A DNA stretch of 58,928 nucleotides from Wenzhouxiangella sp. (lineage in GTDB: Bacteria > Pseudomonadota > Gammaproteobacteria > Xanthomonadales > Wenzhouxiangellaceae). Where the stretch lies: positions 1 to 58,928 of the forward strand of contig SLKT01000093.1 of the NCBI GenBank assembly GCA_007134485.1. Reading direction: 5' to 3'. The notes beneath the pieces are model-generated. The model made no database searches, was not told the origin of the DNA, and saw nothing but the letters and a program-made list of their open reading frames with translations. This document shows positions 44,452-53,104 of the stretch, one piece after another. Position 1 is the stretch's first letter. Each line of letters begins with the position of its first letter. The position numbers and the translations under genes were made by a program.

Positions 44452-46491
44452 TTACCAGATATTCACGCGCTCTTCCGGAGTCAGGTAAAGCTCGTGCACC
44501 GGTTCCACTTCGAAAGCGTCGTACCAGGCGTCGATGTTGCGCACCACGCCATTGACCCGGTAGCGCGCCGGGCTGTGCGGGCCGGAGATCAACCGTGCGC
44601 GCAGCGACTCCTCGGTCTCAATGGTTCGCCAGACCTGGCTCCAGGCCATGAAGAAACGTTGATCGCCAGTGGTGTTATCAAGGATTGGCGCCTGCCCGTC
44701 ATGGTGATCATCGAGATAGAGCTGGTAGGCGTGATGGGCAATCGACAATCCGCCCAGATCGCCGATATTCTCCCCCAGCGACAGGCGCCCGTTGATGTTC
44801 ATGCCGGGCAGGGGTTCGAATTCTTCGTACTGGGCCACAAGCACCTCGGTGCGCTCCTCGAACTGCTGACGTGATTCATCCGTCCACCAGTTGCGCAGCA
44901 CGCCATCGGCATCCGAGCGCGAGCCCTGGTCATCAAAGCCATGCCCCATCTCGTGGCCGATCACTCCGCCGATGGCGCCGAAATTGACGGCCGGGTCGGC
45001 ATTCGGATCAAAGAACGGCGGTTGCAGTATGGCTGCGGGAAAGACGATTTCATTGCGTGTCGATGAGTAATAGGCATTGACGGTTTGCGGTGACATGAAC
45101 CATTCCCATTCCCGAACCGGCTCATCAAGGCGTGCCAGCGAGTCCTCCCACCACCACTGGTCGAGACGATCAAGGTTGCCAATCAGATCATCGGCCTTGA
45201 TGGCGACATCCGAGTAGTCACGCCAGCGATCCGGGTAGCCGATCTTGGGCAGAAAGGCCTCCAGTTTGGCTTGCGCTTCGGCGCGGGTGGGTTCATCCAT
45301 CCAGTCGAGGGTCTCAAGACGCTCTGCAAATGCTCGCCTGAGATACTTGACCAGTTCCTCCATCTGCTCGCGAGATTCCGGCGGGAAGTGGGCTTCCACG
45401 TACTTCCGGCCGACCAGTTCGCCCAGACGCCGGCTGACCATGTTGATCGCGCGACGGTCTCGTGGGCGTTGCTCCTCGACACCATTGAGCCGGCGTTGAA
45501 ACAGCTCGAAGTGGGCATCGGCATACGCCTCCGGCAATATCGGTGCATGGTTGTTGATCCAGTGAAAGGCATGCCAGGAGGACCAGTGCTCGACGGGAAA
45601 GTCCTTGAACAGCTCTGCACTGGCCTTGATCGCGGTGTTGGTGGCCATCACCAGCTCTTCGATGTCGTTCACCTCGCGCTTGTCCAGCAGTTGGTTCCAG
45701 GGGAACCCGGGCGCCTTTTCGTCCAGCTTCTGGCGAGTGATCAACTGGTAGTTTGCCAGGCGGTCGCGTTGCTGGACCCGGTCCCAATGCACTTTGGCAA
45801 TGGCCGTCTCCAGGGCCATGACATCATCGGCACGCTCTCGAGGTCGGTCGATTCCGGCCCGTTCCAGGGTATCGGCAATGTAATCGACATAGGCCTGACG
45901 ATGGTCAGGAAACGGGGCATCATCGCGTAGGTAGTAGTCGCGATTGGGCAGTCCCAGTCCACTTTGCCGCACATGCACCAGGTAACGGTCGGGATTTCCG
46001 GAATCCTGGCCGACCGAAACACCGAACAACGAACGAGTACCCGACAGACCCATCCATTCGGCGACTTCATCATGAGAGTCGATGTCAAGCAAGGCTTCCA
46101 GGGTTTCCGAGATGGGTTCGAGTCCCAGCGACTCGATGCGATCGGTATCCATGTAGCTGGCATGAAGATCAGCGATTCGGGCAGCGTCGGGATCCTGATA
46201 ATTGTCCTTGGCATTGCCGATGATCGCACCAACGTTTTCCTCGGCCTCCAGGGCCAGTTCGGTAAACGATCCGAAGCGTGAGTGTCCGGCAGGCATGGTG
46301 GCGCTCTCGACCCAGCCATGATTGACATGGAGGAAAAAATCGTTGCCCGGCGCGATGGATTCATTGACATGATCCAGATCAACACCCCAATGCCCATAGC
46401 GGGGCGAGTCATCATCCAGCTCATCCGACAAAACCACAAAAGGGGTGCTCAAGATCACAAAAAAGAAGAGAAAATGCGATGTAAATCTCAT
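44452..46491 (-). CDS. M13-family (neprilysin-like) metallopeptidase
   Basis: 679 residues with a signal peptide (RFTSHFLFFFVILSTPFVVLS). GNDFFLHVNHGW opens the mature M13 domain. The zinc site HEMGH is at 513-517 (GHEMGHGFDDQGS), ENIGDLGGLSI supplies the third ligand, and VNAYYSSTRNEIVFPAAIL is the substrate-binding strand. C-terminal region ends in VNIW, shortened compared with CXXW of PepO/neprilysin. Periplasmic oligopeptidase; probably co-transcribed with the LpxR-like gene. Confidence 0.95.
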   Translation of the reverse strand: MRFTSHFLFFFVILSTPFVVLSDELDDDSPRYGHWGVDLDHVNESIAPGNDFFLHVNHGWVESATMPAGHSRFGSFTELALEAEENVGAIIGNAKDNYQDPDAARIADLHASYMDTDRIESLGLEPISETLEALLDIDSHDEVAEWMGLSGTRSLFGVSVGQDSGNPDRYLVHVRQSGLGLPNRDYYLRDDAPFPDHRQAYVDYIADTLERAGIDRPRERADDVMALETAIAKVHWDRVQQRDRLANYQLITRQKLDEKAPGFPWNQLLDKREVNDIEELVMATNTAIKASAELFKDFPVEHWSSWHAFHWINNHAPILPEAYADAHFELFQRRLNGVEEQRPRDRRAINMVSRRLGELVGRKYVEAHFPPESREQMEELVKYLRRAFAERLETLDWMDEPTRAEAQAKLEAFLPKIGYPDRWRDYSDVAIKADDLIGNLDRLDQWWWEDSLARLDEPVREWEWFMSPQTVNAYYSSTRNEIVFPAAILQPPFFDPNADPAVNFGAIGGVIGHEMGHGFDDQGSRSDADGVLRNWWTDESRQQFEERTEVLVAQYEEFEPLPGMNINGRLSLGENIGDLGGLSIAHHAYQLYLDDHHDGQAPILDNTTGDQRFFMAWSQVWRTIETEESLRARLISGPHSPARYRVNGVVRNIDAWYDAFEVEPVHELYLTPEERVNIW

Positions 46492-46712
46492 TCAGGTTAC
46501 TCCCTGGGTGGAATGTTGGTTTTGAATCGACGTGTGGAACGCCTGAATGGAGGTCTGACCACTCGTGACCCCCGAGGTTTCATGCGACATGATATGCATC
46601 AGTTTCGGAATCGGGGTGCTATCATGCCGTGAAAGGGTGTCCCGGTTGGAAACAATGCCGGCTGCCAAACTGCCACTTCAGCATACTGGTTTGTGATGCA
46701 GGAACAGCTTCA

Positions 46713-47996
46713 ATGAATGTCTCTTCGAAAGCCGGTCACGGACAGGAGTCGATGTGGCAGACCGAGTTGATTGTTCATCCTTCTGATCTGGAGATTGGTC
46801 ACTTCATCATTCGTCTTGATATACCGTGGCTGGAAACCCCATTCCCGCTTCAGGGCGTGCTGGTCGACTCGGACAAGGCCCGGAACTGGTTCATCGAACA
46901 CTGCCAGTGGGTGGTCATTGACTACTCGCGCAGCCCGAACAAGCTCAGGCCCGAGTCCAATCGCTTGTCTGATTCGGCAGTACTGGCGGCACGTCAGTCC
47001 GACCCGCACCATCCCATCAATGTATTGCGGGGCTCGCGCCTGGATTCCGAAAGCGTCGGTGCGGCCCTCAAAGCCTACAGCCTGCTGGACACTCAATCCC
47101 GGCGTCTGATCAAGTCATTTGCCGACCGGGGCGCCATTGAGATCAAGACCGCCGAGAAGGTCGTCGGAGAATTGTCGGAGTACCTGGAGCGTAACCTGGC
47201 AGCCATGGTCTGGCTGACGCGCATCAAGGATCGGGATGACTATACCGCCCAGCATTCAATCAATTGCGCCATTCTGGCCCTCGGGTTGGCGCATGTTCTG
47301 GAATGGTCCACCGAAATGGTGGAGCAGGCCGGACTGGCGGCCTTGTTGCATGATCTGGGTAACGTCAATCTGGATCTCTCCATCCTCAACAAACCCGGTC
47401 GATTGAGCGCATCCGAGTATCAGCATATCAAGACCCACACGACCATCGGCCACCAGCTCCTGTGCGATGAGCCGGACGTGCATCCGGATGTGGCTCGTGT
47501 CGCCCTGGAACACCACGAGCGACCGGACGGACTGGGATATCCGGATGGCAAGAAGGCCGAAGAGATTCATCCGCTTTCCCTGCTGGTTTCGGTCGTTGAT
47601 GTTTACGATGCCGTGACCTCGCACCGCGTCTACCGACCCGCCCGCTCTCATCACGACGCCCTCGGCATTCTGTGGCGGGGCAGGGGTCGCAAGTTCGATC
47701 GCAGCATGGTGGAGACCTTTATTCACTTCATGGGTTGGGTGGCGCCGGGGACGCTCGTACGCTTGTCGAGTGGCGAGCTGGCCGTTGTCGAGGAGACCAA
47801 CATCGTGCATGGCTTTTATCCAATCGTTCGAAAGCTGATACCGGGGACTGTCGGATACCGAGCCGGGGCGCGAATCGATCTCTCGGAGCTCAAGGACTCC
47901 GAGGGCCGACCACAACTGAAGATTTCCGAGGTGCTCCCGGATGGAGCCCAAGGGGTCAAGGTCAAGTCCCTGCTAGTCTCTGCCCTTGAGGATTGA
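46713..47996 (+). CDS. HD-GYP domain protein with DUF3391 N-terminal domain
   Basis: 427 residues. DUF3391 (about 16-130) with RLDIPWLETPFPLQG is followed by the HD-GYP domain (about 165-330), a class of cyclic-di-GMP phosphodiesterase. HD is present at 213-214 and HHERPDGLGYP at 267-277. The usual HDxGK reads HDLGN (Asn217 for Lys), so reduced activity is possible. ATG 46713 is preceded by AGGAA at suitable spacing; ATG 46752 is an alternative. It lies just upstream of a response-regulator gene. Confidence 0.92.
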   Translation: MNVSSKAGHGQESMWQTELIVHPSDLEIGHFIIRLDIPWLETPFPLQGVLVDSDKARNWFIEHCQWVVIDYSRSPNKLRPESNRLSDSAVLAARQSDPHHPINVLRGSRLDSESVGAALKAYSLLDTQSRRLIKSFADRGAIEIKTAEKVVGELSEYLERNLAAMVWLTRIKDRDDYTAQHSINCAILALGLAHVLEWSTEMVEQAGLAALLHDLGNVNLDLSILNKPGRLSASEYQHIKTHTTIGHQLLCDEPDVHPDVARVALEHHERPDGLGYPDGKKAEEIHPLSLLVSVVDVYDAVTSHRVYRPARSHHDALGILWRGRGRKFDRSMVETFIHFMGWVAPGTLVRLSSGELAVVEETNIVHGFYPIVRKLIPGTVGYRAGARIDLSELKDSEGRPQLKISEVLPDGAQGVKVKSLLVSALED

Positions 47997-48113
47997 AGCA
48001 GACCCCGAAGGTTCCATTGGACAAGCCTCTGAATGGCGCTGCACCGGTTCTCGGGCTGTAACCCGGCATTCGCTTGCAGTACACTGGAAACACTAATTCA
48101 AGAGGGACCACCA

Positions 48114-48671
48114 TTGGGCCAGCTGGATCGATTTCGCAAACTTCTCGGCCTGAACAAGGGCGATGAACGGCGCAGCACCGGGCGCGTGGATGCCGCCAGG
48201 GGTACACGAGTGCTGATCATCGATGACTCCCGCACGGTCGTTGCGGCGTTGAGTCACATGCTGCGCCAGAGTGAATATCTGCCGGTCGGCGCCAGTGACG
48301 CTGAGCGTGGACTCGAACTGGCGGTCGTGGAGAAGCCCGACCTGATTTTTCTCGATATCGTCCTGCCGGGGCTTAATGGGTTCGCTGCCCTGCGGCGCTT
48401 GCGCAAGGACAAGCGGACTGCTGATATTCCAGTCATCATGATCAGCGGCAACCCACAGGCCGCGGAGCAGTTTTACCTGGAACGAATCGGCGCCGACGAC
48501 TTCATGAAGAAGCCATTCGGGCGAGCAGAGGTCTTCTCTCGAATTGCCAAGCTGGTTCATCAGGGCATGTTGCGCCCTCGAGAAGAGATTTCCGAGCAAC
48601 GCCCCGGGGTGGAGCAAGATGACGACATCCGGATCAGTGATGACATGCCGGAAATCACCCAGCGAAAATGA
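48114..48671 (+). CDS. Single-domain response regulator with N-terminal extension
   Basis: 185 residues from TTG 48114, chosen because GAGGGA lies just upstream; an earlier in-frame ATG at 48033 is separated from any ribosome site. A receiver domain spans about 31-150: acidic pair Asp37-Asp38, phosphoacceptor Asp81 in FLDIVLPGLNGF, Ser111 in MISGN and Lys133 in KKPFG. The first 30 residues (RFRKLLGLNKGDERR) and an acidic tail flank it. No output domain. No histidine kinase gene is adjacent; HD-GYP neighbour suggests a c-di-GMP or PilH-like signalling role, unproven. Confidence 0.87.
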   Translation: MGQLDRFRKLLGLNKGDERRSTGRVDAARGTRVLIIDDSRTVVAALSHMLRQSEYLPVGASDAERGLELAVVEKPDLIFLDIVLPGLNGFAALRRLRKDKRTADIPVIMISGNPQAAEQFYLERIGADDFMKKPFGRAEVFSRIAKLVHQGMLRPREEISEQRPGVEQDDDIRISDDMPEITQRK

Positions 48672-48733
48672 AAGTGGAACGCTGACTTTTGCCGAGGGGC
48701 CGGCATTGAATCGTTGTTCTCACGAGAAATTCA

Positions 48734-50539
48734 GTGAGTGGTGAGCTGATCTTCGTCCTGGTGGTCCTGGCAGTGATGCTGGTGCTGTTTGTCAGTAACC
48801 GCATTCGTCTGGATCTTGTCGCGCTCATGGGGCTGCTGGCATTGACCCTGGGTGGGGTGATCTCGACTGGCGAGGCGCTGGCGGGATTCGCCGAACCGGT
48901 GGTGTTGATGATTGCCGCCTTGTTCGTGGTCGGGGCCGGACTCTTCCAGACCGGCGTGGCGGATGCGTTGGGCCGCCAGGTCGAGCGTCTTGCAGGGTTC
49001 GGGGTCACCACCCTGACGGCGGTCATCATGCTGGTCACGGCCATTCTTTCGGCCTTTCTGAGCTCGACGGGAACGGTCGCGGTCATGTTGCCGGTTGTTC
49101 TTGCCATTGCCCGTCGCCAGCGCATCCCGGCTTCTCGGCTGTTGATGCCGGTTGCTTTCGCGGCCTTGCTGGGCGGCATGCTGACCTTGATCGGAACACC
49201 CCCCAATCTGATTGTCAGTGATCAGCTTGCCCAGGCAGGTCTTGATGCGTTCGGGTTTTTCGATTTCACGGCGCCGGGCCTGGTCATGCTGCTGATCGGC
49301 ATGGTTTGCATGCTGGTGCTTGCTCCGCACCTGCTTCCGGATCGCTCGGCCGGAGAGCGGGTTCCAGCTCGAGCCGGTTGGGGCGAGTTATTCGAAAACT
49401 ACGGATTGCGCGAAAGACTGGTGCGATTGAAGGTGCCGGCAGGATCGCAGCTTGCCGCCTCGGACATCAATAGTTCCGAACTGCGTTCCCGTTTCGGTGT
49501 CACGGTGGTGGCCATCGTCAGCCAGACCCGCCGGGGGCGCTTCTCCAGAAAGGCAGAACCGGGCAGCATCATCCGGGATGATGACTTGTTGCATGTGGTC
49601 GGGCGTTCCGAGCAGATCGATCAGATCATCGACCTGTTCGGTCTCAAGCGAGTGAGTGGCCGCTCCGATCTGCCCCAGCCGGTCGAGCTGATTGATGCCC
49701 TTGTTCCGCCCCGCTCGAATTTCATCGGTCGCACACTGCGCGACTTGCGCCTGCATAGTGGCGCGGGCGTGACAGTGCTTGCCCAGCGCGTGCCGGGTAG
49801 TGACGGGGAGCCGGCCGACCTGGATCGACCATTGGCCGTCGGTGATGCCCTGTTGATGACCGGAAATGCCAAATCCATGCGTCGAGTGGCCCGAGGCCAG
49901 CGTGACCTTGTCCTGCTTGGCGAGCTTGGCGGAGAGCACGAGCTTGATCTTCGCAAGGCGCCCCTGGCGATTGCAGTCTTGCTGTTGATGATGCTGGCCA
50001 TGACTTTTGGCTGGATGGCCAACGTGACCGCGGTGCTGCTGGCGGCCGTGGTGCTGGTGTTGACGCGCTGTGTGAGCATGGATGAGGCCTATCGCAGCAT
50101 CAATTTCGAGGCCGTGGTCCTGATTGCCGCGATTCTGCCGATGGCCACGGCGCTCGACAGCACCGGCGGGCTGGAACTGGCCACTGGTCATCTGCTGGAA
50201 TTGACCGGTGACCATGGGCCGTTGGTGCTGATGGCCGCCCTGTTCGTGTTCACCGCGGCGCTGAGCCAGATCGTGTCGAATACCGCCACCACGGTGCTGG
50301 TCGCCCCGATTGCCATTCAGGCGGCCCTGAGCATGGATGTCAATCCGCACGCAGTGGTCATGACCGTGGCGATCGCCGCCTCGGCGGCTTTCGCCACGCC
50401 GGTGGCCTCACCGGTCAATACCCTGGTTTACAGCGCCGGCAATTTTCGCTGCACCGATTTCGCCCGGATCGGGATTCCCCTGCAGATCCTGCTGCTGATC
50501 GGTACTTTACTCGTGGTGCCGGTGGTATTTCCCCTCTAA
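48734..50539 (+). CDS. DASS/SLC13-family transporter with two TrkA-C (RCK_C) domains
   Basis: 601 residues. An N-terminal block of about six helices (1-205) with SSTGTVAVMLP and LIGTPPNLIVSD, two cytoplasmic RCK_C domains (about 215-300 and 310-395; GSQLAASDINSSELRSRFG and SNFIGRTLRDLRLHSGAG), then a second membrane block with VSNTATTVLVAPIAI. The repeated SxT/NxxTT motifs match sodium-coupled anion transporters such as sulfate permeases of the SLT/SAC1 type. Start at GTG 48734. Substrate not determinable. The convergent BFN-PDZ gene ends 6 nt beyond its stop. Confidence 0.9.
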   Translation: MSGELIFVLVVLAVMLVLFVSNRIRLDLVALMGLLALTLGGVISTGEALAGFAEPVVLMIAALFVVGAGLFQTGVADALGRQVERLAGFGVTTLTAVIMLVTAILSAFLSSTGTVAVMLPVVLAIARRQRIPASRLLMPVAFAALLGGMLTLIGTPPNLIVSDQLAQAGLDAFGFFDFTAPGLVMLLIGMVCMLVLAPHLLPDRSAGERVPARAGWGELFENYGLRERLVRLKVPAGSQLAASDINSSELRSRFGVTVVAIVSQTRRGRFSRKAEPGSIIRDDDLLHVVGRSEQIDQIIDLFGLKRVSGRSDLPQPVELIDALVPPRSNFIGRTLRDLRLHSGAGVTVLAQRVPGSDGEPADLDRPLAVGDALLMTGNAKSMRRVARGQRDLVLLGELGGEHELDLRKAPLAIAVLLLMMLAMTFGWMANVTAVLLAAVVLVLTRCVSMDEAYRSINFEAVVLIAAILPMATALDSTGGLELATGHLLELTGDHGPLVLMAALFVFTAALSQIVSNTATTVLVAPIAIQAALSMDVNPHAVVMTVAIAASAAFATPVASPVNTLVYSAGNFRCTDFARIGIPLQILLLIGTLLVVPVVFPL

Positions 50540-50545
50540 GGTTAT

Positions 50546-51394
50546 TCAGATTCTCTGTCGCCGCTCGCTTCGCGGAGCAGTTGCAGGTACATCGACATCG
50601 AGCTCGACCTGGTGGTACTCGCCTTCATACCAAAATTTCACCTCTGCCTTTTCGCCGCGCTCGGTGGCGTTGACCAGTTCCAGAAAGGACATGGGGGAGG
50701 CCGGCGTGCTTTCGTTGACCTCGACAATGAAAGCGCCAGGCTGAACGCCGGCCATGGCCGCCATGCCCTCAGCCGAACTGACCAGCACGCCAGGTTCATC
50801 AGGCAGATCGAGGGCCTGTCGCAGATCGTCACTGGCGGCCATGACGGTAATGCCCAGTGCGGTGACTACCTCGTCGTCATCGCCCAATCCTTCGAATGGG
50901 ATATCCTCGCCGGCCTCCAGTACCGAAGGCGCGACCAGGATGGCGGCGCCGGTGCGAACCGCCATGGCCAGGGCGTCACTGGGGCGCGAGTCGACCAGGA
51001 TGTGGGTCTGGCCGTCGTCGGTAGTGATTTCCAGCGCGCCATGGTAGGTGCCATCACGCAACTCATCGACGATCACCCGGGTCAGTTCACCGTTGAGAGA
51101 ATCGAGCAGACTGACCAGCAGGTCGTGGGTCATGGGCCGTGGTGGTTCGACATCGCGCTGGGCCATGAGAATGGCGCGCGCTTCACCCGGGCCAATGAAG
51201 ATCGGCACGATGTTACCGGAGTCGGGCTCCCTGAGCAGCACCAGGGGTGTTCCGGTCATTGGCACGACCCCGACGGTGGCCAGTTCAACCGGGAGCAGGT
51301 CGTCGGGATCGACGGCCAGCTCACGGGCCTGGACACCGGCGCTCAGCATCAGCAGGCACAGGGCGGGAATCAGGACGAGGCGGCGAATGGACAT
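50546..51394 (-). CDS. Exported protein with bifunctional nuclease (DUF151) and PDZ domains
   Basis: 282 residues. A signal peptide (RRLVLIPALCLLMLSAGVQA) precedes a BFN/DUF151 domain (about 35-165): PLVLLREPDSGNIVPIFIGP, DLLVSLLDSLNGELTRVIV and DSRPSDALAMAVR are family motifs. A PDZ-like domain follows (about 180-265, VLVSSAEGMAAMAGVQPGAFIVEVN). BFN proteins in plants have nuclease activity and bacterial ones are otherwise uncharacterised; export of this one makes a nucleic-acid role uncertain. It is divergent from an SSS symporter gene. Confidence 0.86.
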   Translation of the reverse strand: MSIRRLVLIPALCLLMLSAGVQARELAVDPDDLLPVELATVGVVPMTGTPLVLLREPDSGNIVPIFIGPGEARAILMAQRDVEPPRPMTHDLLVSLLDSLNGELTRVIVDELRDGTYHGALEITTDDGQTHILVDSRPSDALAMAVRTGAAILVAPSVLEAGEDIPFEGLGDDDEVVTALGITVMAASDDLRQALDLPDEPGVLVSSAEGMAAMAGVQPGAFIVEVNESTPASPMSFLELVNATERGEKAEVKFWYEGEYHQVELDVDVPATAPRSERRQRI

Positions 51395-51415
51395 GCACAG
51401 CTCCGAAAAAAGTTT

Positions 51416-51480
51416 GAGTCAATGGGTGTCAGACTACATGCTCGGGGTGAAGTTTTCCTCCCTTTCGGGTACATTGACTC
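51416..51480. promoter_or_regulatory. Inverted repeat in the BFN-PDZ/SSS divergent region
   Basis: GAGTCAATG at 51416-51424 is perfectly complementary to CATTGACTC at 51472-51480, with 47 nt between. Each arm contains TTGACT, a -35-like word, pointing towards opposite genes. It could reflect paired operators or symmetric promoters; no matching -10 boxes were found. Confidence 0.4.
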
Positions 51481-51503
51481 GCCTTTGAACTCGGGGATGA
51501 AGC

Positions 51504-52895
51504 ATGGTTGCCGCAACCTTGGTGGTTTATCTGGTTGTGTTGCTCGGCATCGGTGTCTGGGCCCAGCGCCGCATTGGTGGCAGTGAGGATTTTCACCTGG
51601 CCGGACGTCGAATGGGGCCGGTGGTGGCCGCGCTCAGTGCCTCGGCCAGTTCGTCTTCGGCATGGACATTGCTGGGTATGAGCGGGGCGGCCTATGCCTG
51701 GGGTGTACAGGCGCTGTGGCTGATCCCGGCGGTGGTATCGGGATTTTTCATCAACTGGGTCTTTATCGCGCCTCGACTTCAGCCGGCCAGTCATGACAAC
51801 CAGGCCCTGACCCTGGTCGAGTTTCTCGGTCACGGCATTGACGAGGCGGGCCAGCGGCGGGTACGTGTACTCGGGGCGTTGATCATTCTGTTCTGCTTCA
51901 CTTTCTACGTGGCCGCCCAGTTCCAGGCCGCCGGTACGGCCATTTCCACGGCCTTGCCGATCAGCGCCACGATGGCCATCGTCGGCGGCGCTTGCATTGT
52001 CATCGGCTACGTGTTTCTTGGTGGTTTCTGGGCAGCCAGCGTCACCGATGCGCTGCAGGGACTGATGATGCTGGCCGTGGCCCTGATTCTGCCGGTGGTG
52101 GCGCTGGTGGCAGTTGGCGGTCCGGCGGGGTTATGGCAGGGACTGGTGGCGCTGGATGATCCCTCGCTGCTGAGGCTGGTCGACCAGCCCGGCCTGTTGC
52201 TGGCCATGGTCTTCGTCGCCGGCCTGTTCGGTATCGGCCTCGGATATCCGGGTCAGCCGCACGTGGTCAATCGTTTCATGGCGCTGAAATCGGCCGACCA
52301 GGTTCGCTTTGCCCGCAATGTCGCCCTGGGATGGGCGGTCATGATTTATATCGGCATGGTGATCCTGGGGTGGTCCGGGCGGGTATTGTTGCCCGAACTG
52401 GCCGACGCCGAGTCGGTATTGCTCAGATTGTCGGTGGATCTGCTGCCGGCCGTGCTCGGCGGGCTGATTACCGGCGGCGTGCTGGCGGCCATCATGTCGA
52501 CCTCGGACAGCCAGTTGCTGGTGGCCGGCAGCGCGGTCAGCCATGACCTGCGTCGGGGCCGGATTTCCCTGGCCATGGACCGGCTGGTCATCGTGGTGGT
52601 GGGCATCCTGGCCGTGGGGCTTGCGCTGTTCTTCCCGGCCACCATTTTCGACCGGGTGCTGTTCGCCTGGCAGGTGCTGGGAAATGCGTTCGGACCGTTG
52701 CTGATCGTATTGCTTTTTGTCGGTCCGGTGGCCTCGTCACATCGCTTGGCGGCGGTCCTGGTCGGCGCTTCCCTGACCATGGCCATCAGTTTCTTTCCCC
52801 AGGCGCCGGGCAATGCGGTGGAACGCCTGGCGCCGTTTTTCCTGGCCTTGCTGATTGCATGGATGGGTGCACGTAGGGAGCAAAGTGGGCGCTAA
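51504..52895 (+). CDS. Sodium:solute symporter (SSS/PutP family)
   Basis: 463 residues, about 13 membrane helices. FHLAGRRMGPVVAALSASASS, GMSGAAYAWGVQALWL and GLGYPGQPHVVNRFMALKS are the PutP-type signatures (sodium/proline symporter group). Length is near PutP (about 500). Proline is the best guess, but other amino or organic acids are possible. ATG preceded by GGGGATGAAGC. Confidence 0.9.
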   Translation: MVAATLVVYLVVLLGIGVWAQRRIGGSEDFHLAGRRMGPVVAALSASASSSSAWTLLGMSGAAYAWGVQALWLIPAVVSGFFINWVFIAPRLQPASHDNQALTLVEFLGHGIDEAGQRRVRVLGALIILFCFTFYVAAQFQAAGTAISTALPISATMAIVGGACIVIGYVFLGGFWAASVTDALQGLMMLAVALILPVVALVAVGGPAGLWQGLVALDDPSLLRLVDQPGLLLAMVFVAGLFGIGLGYPGQPHVVNRFMALKSADQVRFARNVALGWAVMIYIGMVILGWSGRVLLPELADAESVLLRLSVDLLPAVLGGLITGGVLAAIMSTSDSQLLVAGSAVSHDLRRGRISLAMDRLVIVVVGILAVGLALFFPATIFDRVLFAWQVLGNAFGPLLIVLLFVGPVASSHRLAAVLVGASLTMAISFFPQAPGNAVERLAPFFLALLIAWMGARREQSGR

Positions 52896-53015
52896 GACAT
52901 GGCGTAATACCCATAGTCAGTGGGTTTGGGGGGGAAGCATCGGGCGGCATCCGACCGCTCATGGACTGACCGGGTGATCGGCGTGGTCGATTGCCTCCAG
53001 TTTGTTGGCCTTGGG

Positions 53016-53069
53016 GTCGCCCCGCCCCCAACCCGACCCCGGTCAAGGCGACTCGTCGCCCCGCCCCCA
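53016..53069. repeat. Direct repeat of a 15-nt C-rich word
   Basis: GTCGCCCCGCCCCCA occurs at 53016-53030 and again at 53055-53069, in the 209-nt gap between convergent SSS and cydC genes. No coding potential or known element is seen in this gap. Confidence 0.8.
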
Positions 53070-53104
53070 CAAACTCCAGCCTGCTCTGTGGCGCCCGCGC
53101 AGAG

